Shown in pieces: positions 48,492 through 58,321 of a DNA stretch of 64,000 bases. Source of the stretch: Moorella sp. E308F (lineage in GTDB: Bacteria; Bacillota; DSM-521; Neomoorellales; Neomoorellaceae); assembly GCF_006538365.1 (NCBI RefSeq), contig NZ_BJKN01000001.1, positions 1 to 64,000 of the forward strand, in the 5' to 3' direction. The notes below the pieces were generated by a model. That model was not told the origin of the DNA and ran no database searches. It worked only from the letters and a program-made list of their open reading frames with translations. Each line of letters starts with the position of its first letter. Position 1 is the stretch's first letter. A program made the translations under genes and the position numbers.

Positions 48492-49886
48492 TTATGCCGG
48501 GTAATATGCTTCCCTGGCTGCAGCTACCAGTTCGTAATCCACCCTGGTACTTGCGGCCAGGCGCTCGGCCAGGAATTGTTTAGCTACTGCCGGAAAAATG
48601 GCGTAAGAGAGGACGTCTTCTTCCTTCTCCATGTAGGGCGCTATTTCCTTGCGGGCCGCTGACAGCTGGGGTTCCAGCAGGTCGGCGGGGCGGCAGGTAA
48701 TAGGTTCTTCATCACCAATGATTTTACGGCGGACCTCTTCATTGACCGGTACCGGTGGCTGGCCATAGAGACCCCGCATGTAATCCTTCACTTCCCGGGT
48801 GACCATCTTGTAGCGTTCCCCGGCCAGGACATTCAATACTGCCTGGGCACCAACCATCTGGCTGGAAGGGGTAACCAGGGGCGGGTAGCCGAGATCGGCC
48901 CTTACCCGCGGTACTTCGGCCAGCACTTCCGGCAGGCGTTCCAGGGCATTCTGCCGGGCCAGCTGGGATATAAAATTGGAAAGCATTCCGCCCGGGATCT
49001 GGTAGCGCAATACGTTGGCGTCAACAGTACCGTCGCTTACGTCAAATTCCCGGTACTTCTTGCGAACCTGGCGAAAATATGCGGCTATTTCGACCAGCTT
49101 ATCCAGTTCGAGGCCGGTATCCCATGGAGTTCCGGCCAGGGCGGCCACCATGGTCTCGGTAGCCGGCTGGGAAGTACCCAGGGCCAGGGGAGACATGGCC
49201 GTATCCAGGACATCGACGCCGGCTTCGACGGCTTTGAGATAAGTCATGGCCGCCATGCCGCTGGTATAGTGGCAGTGAAGCTGGAGGGGCAGGTCTACTT
49301 CGGCCTTAATTTTCTGCACCAGCCGGTAGGCATCCGCCGGGGTGAGGAGGCCGGCCATATCTTTCAGGCACAAGGAATCGGCGCCCAGGTCGGCCAGCTT
49401 GCGGGCCAGGCGTAAATAATACTCATCGTCATAAACGGGTCCCAGGGTATAGCAGATAGTAGCCTGGACATGGCCGCCTTCTTCCTTGGCTACCTTCATA
49501 GCCAGGGCCATATTGCGGACATCATTCAGGGCATCGAAGATGCGTAAGATATCGATGCCGTTTTTTATACTCATTTTTACAAATTCGGTAACAACGTCGT
49601 CGGCATAATGGCGATAACCCAGGAGGTTCTGCCCACGGAGAAGCATCTGCAACCTGGTACGGGGCATGGCCTGGCGTAAGGCCCGCAGTCGTTCCCACGG
49701 GTCTTCATTTAAAAAACGCATACAAGCATCAAAAGTGGCACCACCCCATACCTCCAGGGAATGAAACCCGATAGCATCCATCTGGGCCGCTATGGGGAGC
49801 ATATCCTCTGTTTTGAGTCGGGTGGCCAGTAACGACTGGTGGCCATCCCGCAGGGTTGTATCTGTTATACCCACCCTCCGGGGCAT
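48492..49886 (-). CDS. Pyruvate/oxaloacetate carboxyltransferase subunit (OadA/PycB, no biotin domain)
   Basis: A 464-residue carboxyltransferase: TIM barrel with metal ligands in DTTLRDGHQSLLATRL and the HCHYTSGMA motif, WGGATFDACMRFLNEDPW, then a C-terminal PYC_OADA-type conserved helical part ending LSYAIFPAVAKQFL. Unlike many OadA/PycB proteins it stops before the biotin-carrier domain (AMKM motif absent), so it must use a separate biotinyl protein. It makes oxaloacetate from pyruvate or the reverse. Neighbours pyk and pfkA place it at the pyruvate node. Confidence 0.87.
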   Translation of the reverse strand: MPRRVGITDTTLRDGHQSLLATRLKTEDMLPIAAQMDAIGFHSLEVWGGATFDACMRFLNEDPWERLRALRQAMPRTRLQMLLRGQNLLGYRHYADDVVTEFVKMSIKNGIDILRIFDALNDVRNMALAMKVAKEEGGHVQATICYTLGPVYDDEYYLRLARKLADLGADSLCLKDMAGLLTPADAYRLVQKIKAEVDLPLQLHCHYTSGMAAMTYLKAVEAGVDVLDTAMSPLALGTSQPATETMVAALAGTPWDTGLELDKLVEIAAYFRQVRKKYREFDVSDGTVDANVLRYQIPGGMLSNFISQLARQNALERLPEVLAEVPRVRADLGYPPLVTPSSQMVGAQAVLNVLAGERYKMVTREVKDYMRGLYGQPPVPVNEEVRRKIIGDEEPITCRPADLLEPQLSAARKEIAPYMEKEEDVLSYAIFPAVAKQFLAERLAASTRVDYELVAAAREAYYPA

Positions 49887-49920
49887 AAGCTTCCTCCTCT
49901 CGCGAAATTAGCTTCTTACA

Positions 49921-51669
49921 TTATAACACCCGCGTCTGGCCGCGGTAGACCAGGCCCCGGACAACATCAACAGTTACAATCATACCGTCGGCCAGCTTTT
50001 GGGTTGCACCTTTAGCTCCCACCACGACAGGGATTCCCAGGCTGAATCCATTGACGGCTGCGTGGGAAGTCAAGCCTGCGGCCTCGGTGATAATGGCTGC
50101 TGCCCTTTCCATAGCCGGCAGGAAATCGGGTCCGGTTTCTGCCGTAACCAAGATATCGCCCTTTTGGACCCTCGCTATGGCCTCGGCCGCCGTCTTCACC
50201 AGGCGCACCGGGCCGCTGGTCACCTCCCTGCCGATCCCCCGGCCCCGCACTAGCACCTCGCCCACGATATGTACTTTGAGCAGGTTGGTCGTGCCGGGCA
50301 CCCCGGCAGGTACACCGGCGGTAATGACGACCAGGTCGCCCTGTTTGACCCGGCCCGAAAGTATAGCTGCTGCTACGGCCGCGTTGACCATTTCATCGGT
50401 ACCGCTGGTGGGCTCGACAAGCAGGGGTTCGACGCCCCAGACCAGGCAGAGCTGGTTCAGCACCCTTTCATCTGGGCTGGTAGCCAGGATGGGGGCCTGG
50501 GGGCGGTATTTGGCCACCCGCCGGGCCGTAGACCCGGAAGCTGTTGGGGTAATGATGGCTGCTGCGCCCAGCTCATAGGCGATGGTACAGCTGGCATGGC
50601 TGATGGCATCGGTTGCCGTCCGTTCGGCGGCCAGTCCCTTTTTCAGCAAAAGGTCACGGTAGGGCAATTCCTTTTCCGCCCGGCGGGCAATGCGCGCCAT
50701 GGTGGCCACCGCCTCTACCGGATAACGGCCCATGGCCGTTTCCCCGGAAAGCATGATGGCATCGGTGCCGTCGAAAATGGCGTTGGCTACATCGCTGGCC
50801 TCGGCCCTGGTCGGCCGCGGGTTATGGATCATGGACTCCAGCATCTGGGTGGCCGTTATTACCGGCTTGCCGGCCCGGTTACAGGCCTCAATAATCTTTT
50901 TCTGGACCAGGGGTACTTCTTCTACCGGGATTTCTACTCCCAGATCACCCCGGGCCACCATGATCCCGTCGGCCACCTGGAGTATTTCCTCCAGGTTGTT
51001 TACACCGGCCCGGTTTTCGATCTTGGCGATAAGCGCCACCCTGGCGCCGCGTTTCTCCAGCTCTTTGCGCGCCGCCATGACGTCGGCAGCCGTACGGACA
51101 AAGGAAAGGGCGATAAAATCTATCCCCTGCTCCAGGCCAAACTCCAGGTCTTTAATGTCCTGTTCCGTTAGGGCCGGCAGGCTTATCTCGGCTCCGGGAA
51201 CGTTAACACCTTTATGGCTGGAAATAACATCTCCATGGCGAACCCGGCAGCGAATTTCGGTGCCGGTGGTATCCAGTACTTCCAGCTCAATTAAGCCATC
51301 ATCTAATAATATTGTCTGGCCGGGCCGGACGTCCCCGGGCAGGCCGGCAAAGCTTACCGGCAGGCGGCGGGCATCGCCGATAATGGGTTCCGTGGTGAGT
51401 ATAACTTCGTCCCCATCCTTGAGGGTTACCTCGCCTTTGATTTCTCCCAGGCGGATTTCCGGGCCTTTATTGTCCAGCAGCAGGGCCACCCTGACACCAA
51501 GTTCCGCCGCTGCCTGGCGGACGGCAGCCATCCGCGCGCCGTGCTCGGCATGGCTGCCGTGGGAAAAATTGAAACGGGCTACATTCATGCCCGCCCGGAT
51601 CATTTCTTTGATAATATCAACCCGGGAACTCGCCGGGCCCAAGGTGCATACAATTTTGGTGTGGCGCAT
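49921..51669 (-). CDS. pyk: Pyruvate kinase with C-terminal PEP-utilising domain
   Basis: A 582-residue pyruvate kinase: TKIVCTLGPASS at the N-terminus, the active-site barrel FNFSHGSHAEH and the signature KIENRAGVNNLEEI, MVARGDLGVEIP, then VITATQMLESM. Residues ~480-582 are the extra phosphohistidine-type PEP-utilising domain (GLTSHAAVNG). This long form is common in Bacilli and Clostridia. Converts PEP and ADP to pyruvate and ATP. Adjacent pfkA is 19 bases upstream on the same strand, an operon. Confidence 0.95.
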   Translation of the reverse strand: MRHTKIVCTLGPASSRVDIIKEMIRAGMNVARFNFSHGSHAEHGARMAAVRQAAAELGVRVALLLDNKGPEIRLGEIKGEVTLKDGDEVILTTEPIIGDARRLPVSFAGLPGDVRPGQTILLDDGLIELEVLDTTGTEIRCRVRHGDVISSHKGVNVPGAEISLPALTEQDIKDLEFGLEQGIDFIALSFVRTAADVMAARKELEKRGARVALIAKIENRAGVNNLEEILQVADGIMVARGDLGVEIPVEEVPLVQKKIIEACNRAGKPVITATQMLESMIHNPRPTRAEASDVANAIFDGTDAIMLSGETAMGRYPVEAVATMARIARRAEKELPYRDLLLKKGLAAERTATDAISHASCTIAYELGAAAIITPTASGSTARRVAKYRPQAPILATSPDERVLNQLCLVWGVEPLLVEPTSGTDEMVNAAVAAAILSGRVKQGDLVVITAGVPAGVPGTTNLLKVHIVGEVLVRGRGIGREVTSGPVRLVKTAAEAIARVQKGDILVTAETGPDFLPAMERAAAIITEAAGLTSHAAVNGFSLGIPVVVGAKGATQKLADGMIVTVDVVRGLVYRGQTRVL

Positions 51670-51688
51670 GGTTGCCTCCTTAACTTCC

Positions 51689-52651
51689 TTACAAAGCCAG
51701 CACTTCGGCCAGGCGGTATAAATCAGGATTGATGGTCTTTTTTTCCTGGATGACTGTTTCCAGATCCCGGTTTACCAGTTCATTGGCCGCGATACCAACC
51801 ATACGGCTGCTGGCACCGGAAGCTAGCAGTTCTACCGCATAGGCACCCAGGCGGCTAGCCAGCAGGCAGTCAAAGGCCGTTGGCGCTCCTCCCCGCTGGA
51901 TATGGCCGAGTATTGTTACCCGGCTTTCCAATTTGGTGCGCTTGCCGATTTCCTGACTAACTTCAAGGGCACTACCCACACCCTCAGCTACCACAATAAT
52001 GCTGTGGAGCTTGCCCCGGTGGCGGCCCCGCTCAATGCGTTCGACCACCTGGTCATAATCGACGGGATATTCCGGTATCAGGATGGACTCGGCGCCCCCG
52101 GCAATGCCGGCTGCCAGGGCAATCTGGCCTGAATGGCGCCCCATAACTTCAATGATAAAAATTCGTTCGTGGGATGTTGCCGTATCCCGGATGCGGTTGA
52201 TGGCTTCCACGGCCGTATTGACCGCCGTATCGAAGCCAATGGTATGATCGGTACCTGCTATGTCGTTGTCGATGGTACCGGGAATACCAACTACCGGTAC
52301 TCCTTTTTTTGCCAGGTGGACAGCGCCACGGAATGAACCATCGCCACCGATGACCACCAGGCCTTCAATACCTTCCCGCCTGAGGTTGTCCAGGGCTATG
52401 GCCCGACCTGCTTCCGTGCGAAATTCCTCTGACCGGGCCGTTAATAAAATAGTACCGCCCCGGTGGATAATGTCAGCCACCGAACCGGTATTGAGGCGGC
52501 GAAAGTCACCCTGGATTAATCCTGCGTAACCCCGGGCAATGCCGATTACCTCCATGTCCAGGGCGGCAGCCTGGCGGACTACCGCCCTGATGGCCGCATT
52601 CATTCCCGGGGCATCACCACCGCTGGTCAGTACTCCTATGGTCCGCAACAA
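51689..52651 (-). CDS. pfkA: 6-phosphofructokinase
   Basis: A 320-residue ATP-dependent Pfk[33 protein letters not shown] (the Gly that marks ATP use), [20 protein letters not shown] with the catalytic Asp, and [10 protein letters not shown]. Phosphorylates fructose-6-phosphate, the committed step of glycolysis. Start at ATG 52651; downstream pyk forms the classical pfkA-pyk operon. Confidence 0.95.
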   Translation of the reverse strand: MLRTIGVLTSGGDAPGMNAAIRAVVRQAAALDMEVIGIARGYAGLIQGDFRRLNTGSVADIIHRGGTILLTARSEEFRTEAGRAIALDNLRREGIEGLVVIGGDGSFRGAVHLAKKGVPVVGIPGTIDNDIAGTDHTIGFDTAVNTAVEAINRIRDTATSHERIFIIEVMGRHSGQIALAAGIAGGAESILIPEYPVDYDQVVERIERGRHRGKLHSIIVVAEGVGSALEVSQEIGKRTKLESRVTILGHIQRGGAPTAFDCLLASRLGAYAVELLASGASSRMVGIAANELVNRDLETVIQEKKTINPDLYRLAEVLAL

Positions 52652-52705
52652 GTTCCCTCCTAAAAACTAAATGGTTTTCGCGGGGGTATATATCCCCGTC
52701 ACTTT

Positions 52706-52906
52706 TTATCGTACCAGGGCTGTATTTAATATTTCATTGGCTTCTTCAGCTTCCGATTCGGGGACCAGGAGCTCATACCCCGCCAGGTCTTCCATCTGGC
52801 AGGAGCCAATGGGCCGCAAGTTTACCATGATACCCTCCCCGGTCAATATCTCTTTCAGGCGCAAGGCCTGTTTCCGGTTGGACGCAATGTAGATCACAGT
52901 CCACAT
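52706..52906 (-). CDS. Small DUF2007-like protein
   Basis: A 66-residue protein from ATG 52906 (MWTVIYIASNRKQALRLKEI), preceded by GGGGGAGTGAG. The sequence MVNLRPIGSCQMEDLAGYELLV with the ending SEAEEANEILNTAL fits the ferredoxin-like fold of DUF2007-type signal-transducing proteins. It starts right behind the mtrB stop. Function not known. Confidence 0.65.
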   Translation of the reverse strand: MWTVIYIASNRKQALRLKEILTGEGIMVNLRPIGSCQMEDLAGYELLVPESEAEEANEILNTALVR

Positions 52907-52911
52907 ACCGC

Positions 52912-53145
52912 TCACTCCCCCGCTTCTAAACTCCCGTATTTGGTGAGCACCAGCGCCCGGCCGCGGATTTTCATAGCAGAGGTATGCTCGGTAAACTGGG
53001 CAATCATGATTTCTCCTTTATCTAGTTTTTCGGAGTGATGAAACTTAGTATCCTTGCCCCGCGTCAAGCCAATGATGGTTACCCCGTTCTCCAGGGCTTT
53101 AATGGCAATAAAATCGGCAGCGGTCACATTGTCCCTAACCTCCAT
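52912..53145 (-). CDS. mtrB: Tryptophan RNA-binding attenuation protein (TRAP)
   Basis: A 77-residue [24 protein letters not shown] and [18 protein letters not shown] are close to the Bacillus protein, including the lysines and arginine (K-K-R) that bind GAG/UAG repeats and the tryptophan pocket threonines. It forms an 11-mer that, when loaded with tryptophan, terminates trp leader transcripts. No trp operon or anti-TRAP gene lies in the window. It is encoded between coaD and the small DUF2007-like gene, with 19 bases to coaD. Confidence 0.9.
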   Translation of the reverse strand: MEVRDNVTAADFIAIKALENGVTIIGLTRGKDTKFHHSEKLDKGEIMIAQFTEHTSAMKIRGRALVLTKYGSLEAGE

Positions 53146-53164
53146 TTATAGCCTCCACCTCCTT

Positions 53165-53647
53165 TTACAAAAATCCGTAGCGTTGTAATAAAGCACGTTC
53201 TACTTCCGGCGGTACCAGGCCGCGGATGCACCCTCCCAGGGAGGCTGCCTGGCGAATAATGCTTGAACTAATGAAGGAGTATTCGGTAGCTGTCATTAAA
53301 AATATAGTCTCCAGGTCGCCGGCCAGTTTTTTATTCATGATGGACATCTGGAACTCATATTCAAAGTCGGAAACAGCCCTTAGACCCCTGACGATGGCCA
53401 CAGCCCCTTCCTGGTGGGCAAAATCAACCAGCAGCCCGGAGAAGGCTTTGACCGTAACCGCAGGCCAATCTCTGGTAACAGCCTTTATTAATTTTACCCT
53501 TTCCTCAAGGGAAAACAGGGTTTCTTTATAATTATCAGCAGCAACGCCTACAATCACCCGGTCAAAGATCCCGATGGCCCGCCGGATGATATCCAGGTGC
53601 CCGTTGGTGATAGGATCAAAGGTACCTGGATATACAGCCACCCTCAA
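53165..53647 (-). CDS. coaD: Phosphopantetheine adenylyltransferase
   Basis: A 160-residue CoaD: YPGTFDPITNGHLDII carries the TxGH-type nucleotide site, VRGLRAVSDFEYE and EYSFISSSIIRQ complete the active site. It transfers AMP to 4'-phosphopantetheine in CoA synthesis. Same strand as dnaE upstream and mtrB downstream. Confidence 0.94.
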   Translation of the reverse strand: MRVAVYPGTFDPITNGHLDIIRRAIGIFDRVIVGVAADNYKETLFSLEERVKLIKAVTRDWPAVTVKAFSGLLVDFAHQEGAVAIVRGLRAVSDFEYEFQMSIMNKKLAGDLETIFLMTATEYSFISSSIIRQAASLGGCIRGLVPPEVERALLQRYGFL

Positions 53648-53728
53648 TGGCTCTCACCCCCTTTTCTCCTTAATTTTAGCTAATTCCACTCCTCCATTGA
53701 TATTCCTGCTAAGGAGACTTTAAATTAT

Positions 53729-56700
53729 CTATTTTTCCGGTACTAATTTAACTTTATCTTGCCCACCTAACAGGCGGGCCAAACTTGCCAGCAGGGCCGG
53801 AACCGGTTCAACCCATAGCCGGCGGTGGAGAATAAGGGTCCGCCCCTCGCTGCTCAAGTGCAGGTACACCGGGCAGTCACCTGGAAAAGCCGTCAAAATA
53901 TCCTGCAGTGCTGCCCCCTGCTCTTTTCCCGTCAACTTCAGATACAGGCGCCGACCAGACCTGCGCTCCCCCGCCTTCCCGGTGCCGGTATGGGCAGGCG
54001 GCGCTGCCACTGCCTCCTGGCCGTATGCCCGCTCCCGGCTCACTGCTCCGGTCGACGACGTCTCGACCGGAAGACCGCCGGCCGGTGTTCCTGCCTCGCC
54101 GGGGCCTACCCTTACCGGTTTAACCTGGTCGGCCAGGACCTGGACCCCTTCCTCCTGTTTATCAGTATGGCCATAAACAATAACCGCTCGGTCGGGGGCG
54201 AGCCAGGCGCGGCCCTGGCTGTAGACACGGGGGAAAAGGACGACTTCCCCCTGGCCGCTGAAGTCCTCCAGGGTGAGGATGGCCATGGGCTCACCCTTGC
54301 GGGTGACCAGGCGGCGCAAACCGCTTACCAGACCGCCAAGGACAACCTGGCTGCCGTCGGGTATTTCGGCGAGATCAGCCAGGGTATGGGAAACGAACTG
54401 CTGCAAGGCTGCTGCATAGGGTTCCAGGGGGTGACCGCTTAAGTAGAAGCCCAGGAGTTCCTTTTCCATATCCAGGATATCGGCCCGGGAAAAATCGGCC
54501 AGATCCGGCAGGGGGGGTTCGTTAACTTCTTCCGGTACCATATCCAGTAAAGATATCTGGCCGCTGCGGCGTTCCTCCTGGCGCTGGGCCGCCAGCTCAA
54601 AACAGGAATCCAGGATAGCCAGCAGCTGCCGCCGGTTGGGGTGCAGGGAGTTGAAGGCGCCGCAACGGATGAGGCTCTCCACCACCCTTTTGTTGGCAAG
54701 CCTTGAGTCCACCCGGCGACAGAAGTCCAGGAGGGAAGTAAAGGGACCCCCGGCCTCCCGGGCGGCAATGATGGCCTCCACGGCGGCACGGCCGACATTT
54801 TTGACAGCTGCCAGGCCGAAGCGGATGTGCCCGCCGGCGATGGTGAAATCCACACCAGATTCGTTGACATCAGGTGGCAGGACCTTGATCCCCAAACGTT
54901 GACATTCGGCAAGATAAGGCCCCATTTTGTCCAGGTGTTCGGCCACACTGGACAGCAGGGCGCCCATCAGTTCCGCCGGGTAATGGGCCTTGAGATAGGC
55001 CGTTTGGTAAGCAACCAGGGCATAGGCCGCCGAGTGGCTGGCATTAAAACCGTACCCGGCAAAGTATTCCATGAGTTCAAAGATTTTGAGGGCAATCTCC
55101 TCAGGAAGGCCTTTTTTGACAGCCCCCGCCAGGAAATGCTCACGCTGGGCCGCCAGGACTTCCGGCTTCTTTTTGCCCATGGCCCGGCGCAATATATCAG
55201 CCTGGCCCAGGGTAAAGCCGGCCAGCTCGCTGGCAATGCGCATGACCTGCTCCTGGTAAAGGATGACACCGTAGGTATCCTTCAGGATAGGTTCCAGGGC
55301 CGGGTGGAGGTAAGTAATGGGCTTTAGGCCGTGCTTGCGCTCTATAAAATCCTCTACCATGCCGCTACCCAGAGGGCCGGGCCGGTACAGGGCCACAAGG
55401 GCGATAATATCCTCAAAGCGTTCCGGTTTTAATTCCTTTAAAATGGCCCGCATGCCGCTGCTTTCCAGCTGGAAGATGCCGCTGGTTTCTCCACTTGCCA
55501 GGAGCCGGTAGGTAGCCTCATCATCAAGGGGCAGGTTTTCCAGATCCAGGTCGCGGCCATAGTTCATACGGATAGCCCGGCAGGCCCGGTCGATGACCGT
55601 CAGGGTGCGGAGACCCAGGATATCCATTTTTAAAAGACCCAGTTCTTCTACTACTTGCATAGGAAACTGGGTCGTCACGGCCTCGCCGTTTTTTTGCAAG
55701 GGCAGGTAGTGGGTTAGAGGTTCCTGGGTAATAACAATCCCGGCCGCATGGGTAGAGGCATGGCGGGGCATACCCTCCAGGGCCCGGGCCGTATCCAGGA
55801 GTTCCCGTACGGCCGTACTGCTTTCATAGCTTTCCTTCAATTCTGGCGTTGTTGCCAGGGCCCGGTCCAGGGTAATGCCCAGCTCCAGGGGGACCAACCT
55901 GGCAATCCGGTCGACTTCACTCAAGGGCATCCCCAGGACCCGGCCAACATCCCTGACAGCACCCCGGGCGGCCATGGTGCCAAAGGTAATAATCTGGGCC
56001 ACGTGCTCCCTGCCGTATTTTTCCTGAACATACTGGATAACCTCGTCCCGGCGCTCAAAGCAAAAGTCAATATCTATATCGGGCATACTAACCCGCTCCG
56101 GGTTGAGAAAGCGCTCAAAGAGGAGGTTATAGCGCAGGGGGTCTACGGCGGTTATCCCCAGGCAGTAGGCCACCAGGCTGCCGGCAGCCGAGCCCCTTCC
56201 CGGCCCTACCGGGATACCCCGCCGGCGGGCAAAATTGACTATATCCCAGACAATCAGGAAATAGCCCGGGTAACCCATTTGTTCAATAATGGCCAGCTCA
56301 TAGTCCAGGCGCTGCCGCGCCGTACCGTCATCCCGGGGGTAACGCCTGTTAAAACCCTCATAGCAGAGGCGGCGCAGGTAACTGGCTGTATCCTCTCCCG
56401 CCGGTACCCGGTAGGCCGGCAGGTGCAGCTGGCCAAAGGTGAAGTCGAAGTTACAACGTTCGGCAATGGCCAGGGTATTGGTCAAAGCAGATGGTACTTC
56501 GGTAAAAAGGGCCGCCATTTCTCCAGGGCTTTTTAAATAAAACTGGGTGTTGGGAAAGCGGAGGCGGTTGGGATCGTTAAGGGTTTTACCAGTCTGGATA
56601 CAGAGGAGGATATCATGGACGCGGGCCTGGTCCTGGAAGACGTAATGAACATCATTGGTGGCGACCAGGGGTAAATTTAATCTCCGCCCCAGTTCAATGA

Positions 56701-57268
56701 GACGGCGATTTATTTTGCGCTGTTCCGCCAGGCCCTGGTCCTGGAGTTCCAAGTAGAAATTCTCGCGGCCAAAGACCTCCTTTAGCCAGGCAGCAGCTTC
56801 ATAAGCCTTATCTTCCTGGTCCTTTAAAAGCCACCCCGGTACCTCGCCGGCCAGGCAGGCACTTAAAGCAATGAGGCCCTGGCTATGGCGGCTCAAAAGT
56901 TCCCTGTCCACCCGGGGTTTATAATAAAAGCCCTCCAGGTAGGCGGCCGAAACAAGGGCCGCCAGATTCCGGTAACCGTTAGCATCGGCAGCCAGGAGGA
57001 CCAGGTGGTACTGGTAGTCGTCCCGGTGGGGTTCCCGGTCATGGCGGGAACGGGGAGCCACATAAACCTCGCAGCCAATAATAGGTTTGATCCCTTCTTC
57101 CCTGGCTGCTTTGTAAAATTCCACGGCCCCGTACATAACACCATGGTCCGTCAGGGCCAGGGCGGGCATGCCCATCTCCCTAGCAGCCCTGACCAGATCC
57201 TTAATGCGGCCGGCCCCGTCCAGGAGGCTGTATTCACTGTGGACATGGAGGTGGACAAAGGAATTCAT
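53729..57268 (-). CDS. dnaE: DNA polymerase III subunit alpha
   Basis: An 1179-residue DnaE. Residues 1-270 PHP domain (FVHLHVHSEYSLLDGAGRI, LTDHGVMYGAVEFYKAA), palm with the catalytic acids in GPGRGSAAGSLVAYC and SMPDIDIDFCFERR, fingers and (HhH)2 domain (GYGFNASHSAAYALV), then OB fold (VVLGGLVSGLRRLVT). A Gly/Ala/Glu-rich linker separates the OB fold from the C-terminus. Replicative polymerase of the DnaE1 type. Confidence 0.95.
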   Translation of the reverse strand: MNSFVHLHVHSEYSLLDGAGRIKDLVRAAREMGMPALALTDHGVMYGAVEFYKAAREEGIKPIIGCEVYVAPRSRHDREPHRDDYQYHLVLLAADANGYRNLAALVSAAYLEGFYYKPRVDRELLSRHSQGLIALSACLAGEVPGWLLKDQEDKAYEAAAWLKEVFGRENFYLELQDQGLAEQRKINRRLIELGRRLNLPLVATNDVHYVFQDQARVHDILLCIQTGKTLNDPNRLRFPNTQFYLKSPGEMAALFTEVPSALTNTLAIAERCNFDFTFGQLHLPAYRVPAGEDTASYLRRLCYEGFNRRYPRDDGTARQRLDYELAIIEQMGYPGYFLIVWDIVNFARRRGIPVGPGRGSAAGSLVAYCLGITAVDPLRYNLLFERFLNPERVSMPDIDIDFCFERRDEVIQYVQEKYGREHVAQIITFGTMAARGAVRDVGRVLGMPLSEVDRIARLVPLELGITLDRALATTPELKESYESSTAVRELLDTARALEGMPRHASTHAAGIVITQEPLTHYLPLQKNGEAVTTQFPMQVVEELGLLKMDILGLRTLTVIDRACRAIRMNYGRDLDLENLPLDDEATYRLLASGETSGIFQLESSGMRAILKELKPERFEDIIALVALYRPGPLGSGMVEDFIERKHGLKPITYLHPALEPILKDTYGVILYQEQVMRIASELAGFTLGQADILRRAMGKKKPEVLAAQREHFLAGAVKKGLPEEIALKIFELMEYFAGYGFNASHSAAYALVAYQTAYLKAHYPAELMGALLSSVAEHLDKMGPYLAECQRLGIKVLPPDVNESGVDFTIAGGHIRFGLAAVKNVGRAAVEAIIAAREAGGPFTSLLDFCRRVDSRLANKRVVESLIRCGAFNSLHPNRRQLLAILDSCFELAAQRQEERRSGQISLLDMVPEEVNEPPLPDLADFSRADILDMEKELLGFYLSGHPLEPYAAALQQFVSHTLADLAEIPDGSQVVLGGLVSGLRRLVTRKGEPMAILTLEDFSGQGEVVLFPRVYSQGRAWLAPDRAVIVYGHTDKQEEGVQVLADQVKPVRVGPGEAGTPAGGLPVETSSTGAVSRERAYGQEAVAAPPAHTGTGKAGERRSGRRLYLKLTGKEQGAALQDILTAFPGDCPVYLHLSSEGRTLILHRRLWVEPVPALLASLARLLGGQDKVKLVPEK

Positions 57269-57485
57269 GGGGAGTAATTTCTACATCCAGGCCCAGATTC
57301 CTCTTACTTTTATCTGGCATAGGCCAGCCTCGACGCCCGTATAAATAAGAGCAAGACGCCTGGAATGCGCGAGCTTCTACCGAACGGCGAAGTTGCCGCT
57401 GGCTGAGCCGCAGAGCCGCAGGCCGCTCCGTAAAAGACGGAGAGCGAGCGTAAATAAAGCCAACAAAACCGGAGGTATAATCCCA

Positions 57486-57809
57486 GTGGATGGTTTTTTC
57501 CCCAGGTTGCTGCTCATCTTTTTTACCGCCATGGGAGTCGTCCTGGGAGCCGCAGTAGTCGGCTCCCTCGCGGCCGTCATCGTCGGGCAGCCACCTTTAA
57601 GGACCATGACCCGCCTGGCCCTGGAAATAAAGATCTGGGCCATTGCCGCCGCCATGGGCGGTACCTTCAGCGCTATCGAAATCCTGGGCCAGGGTCTCCT
57701 GGAAGGCCAGTTCCGCGTCCTGGCCAAACAACTATTATTTATCATTATGGCCTTTATCGGCGCCCAGGTTGGTTACTGGCTCATTCAAAACCTGGCCGGA
57801 GGTAAGTAA
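57486..57809 (+). CDS. ytrH: Sporulation membrane protein YtrH
   Basis: A 107-residue protein starting at GTG 57486 with GGAGG ten bases upstream. Three membrane segments (LLLIFFTAMGVVLGAAVVG, LEIKIWAIAAAMGGTFSAIE, LFIIMAFIGAQVGYWLIQN) match YtrH, which acts in the mother cell during spore formation. It overlaps the next start by one base (TAATG). Confidence 0.85.
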   Translation: MDGFFPRLLLIFFTAMGVVLGAAVVGSLAAVIVGQPPLRTMTRLALEIKIWAIAAAMGGTFSAIEILGQGLLEGQFRVLAKQLLFIIMAFIGAQVGYWLIQNLAGGK

Positions 57810-58321
57810 TGCGCTACCTGGCCTTCTTTATCCTTGGTTTTCTCCTGGGCGCCAGCCTGACCAATCTCCTCCTGGCCCGCCAGCAGGAGCAACTCCACCT
57901 GGCCCGGGCGGAACTGGAACAGCGCCTGGCGGCAGCCAGTGAAGAACTGGCCCAATTAAAAGAAAACCTGGACCGGGAAAGCCGCCAGGTAATTGTGGCC
58001 ATCGAACCGGTAATTACTTTTAGCGGCGACAGGCCTCCGGCAGTAGAAGGCCGGGCCGTTACCCAATCCCTTACCCGGGAAATCCAGGACATCCTGGCTC
58101 CCCTTAAGGGCCAGGAAGTGCGCCGTTTAAATCCGGCCCTTGTCCCCGCTATGATTGACGGCCGTACCGTCAAGGTAAACGGCCGCCAGTTTAAACTTAA
58201 AGTTACCCTGCTCTTGATCAGCGATAAGGTAATTGTCCACGTCCAGGCTCAGGGGCTGCCTTCTTCTTCGTCCTCAGCCGTATCCCTGATGGCCGGTTGT
58301 CCCGCCACCGTAGCCATATAG
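57809..58321 (+). CDS. YtrI-like sporulation membrane protein
   Basis: A 170-residue protein: one N-terminal helix (YLAFFILGFLLGASLTNLLL), a coiled coil (residues ~25-60, ELEQRLAAASEELAQLKENL), and a beta-rich C-terminal part (GRTVKVNGRQFKLKVTLLL). Layout and coupling to ytrH fit YtrI. Its last ~24 codons overlap the antisense SASP gene, and the Ser-rich tail there is not conserved, so the true end may be earlier in function. Confidence 0.7.
   Translation: MRYLAFFILGFLLGASLTNLLLARQQEQLHLARAELEQRLAAASEELAQLKENLDRESRQVIVAIEPVITFSGDRPPAVEGRAVTQSLTREIQDILAPLKGQEVRRLNPALVPAMIDGRTVKVNGRQFKLKVTLLLISDKVIVHVQAQGLPSSSSSAVSLMAGCPATVAI

Noticed and set aside
50269-51721. Long plus-strand frames of about 300 codons opposite pyk
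   Set aside because: They are antisense shadows of a GC-rich conserved gene, with low-complexity composition and no recognisable domain.
55748-56536. Plus-strand frame of 262 codons opposite dnaE
   Set aside because: Shadow of the DnaE coding strand; no ribosome binding site and no recognisable motif.
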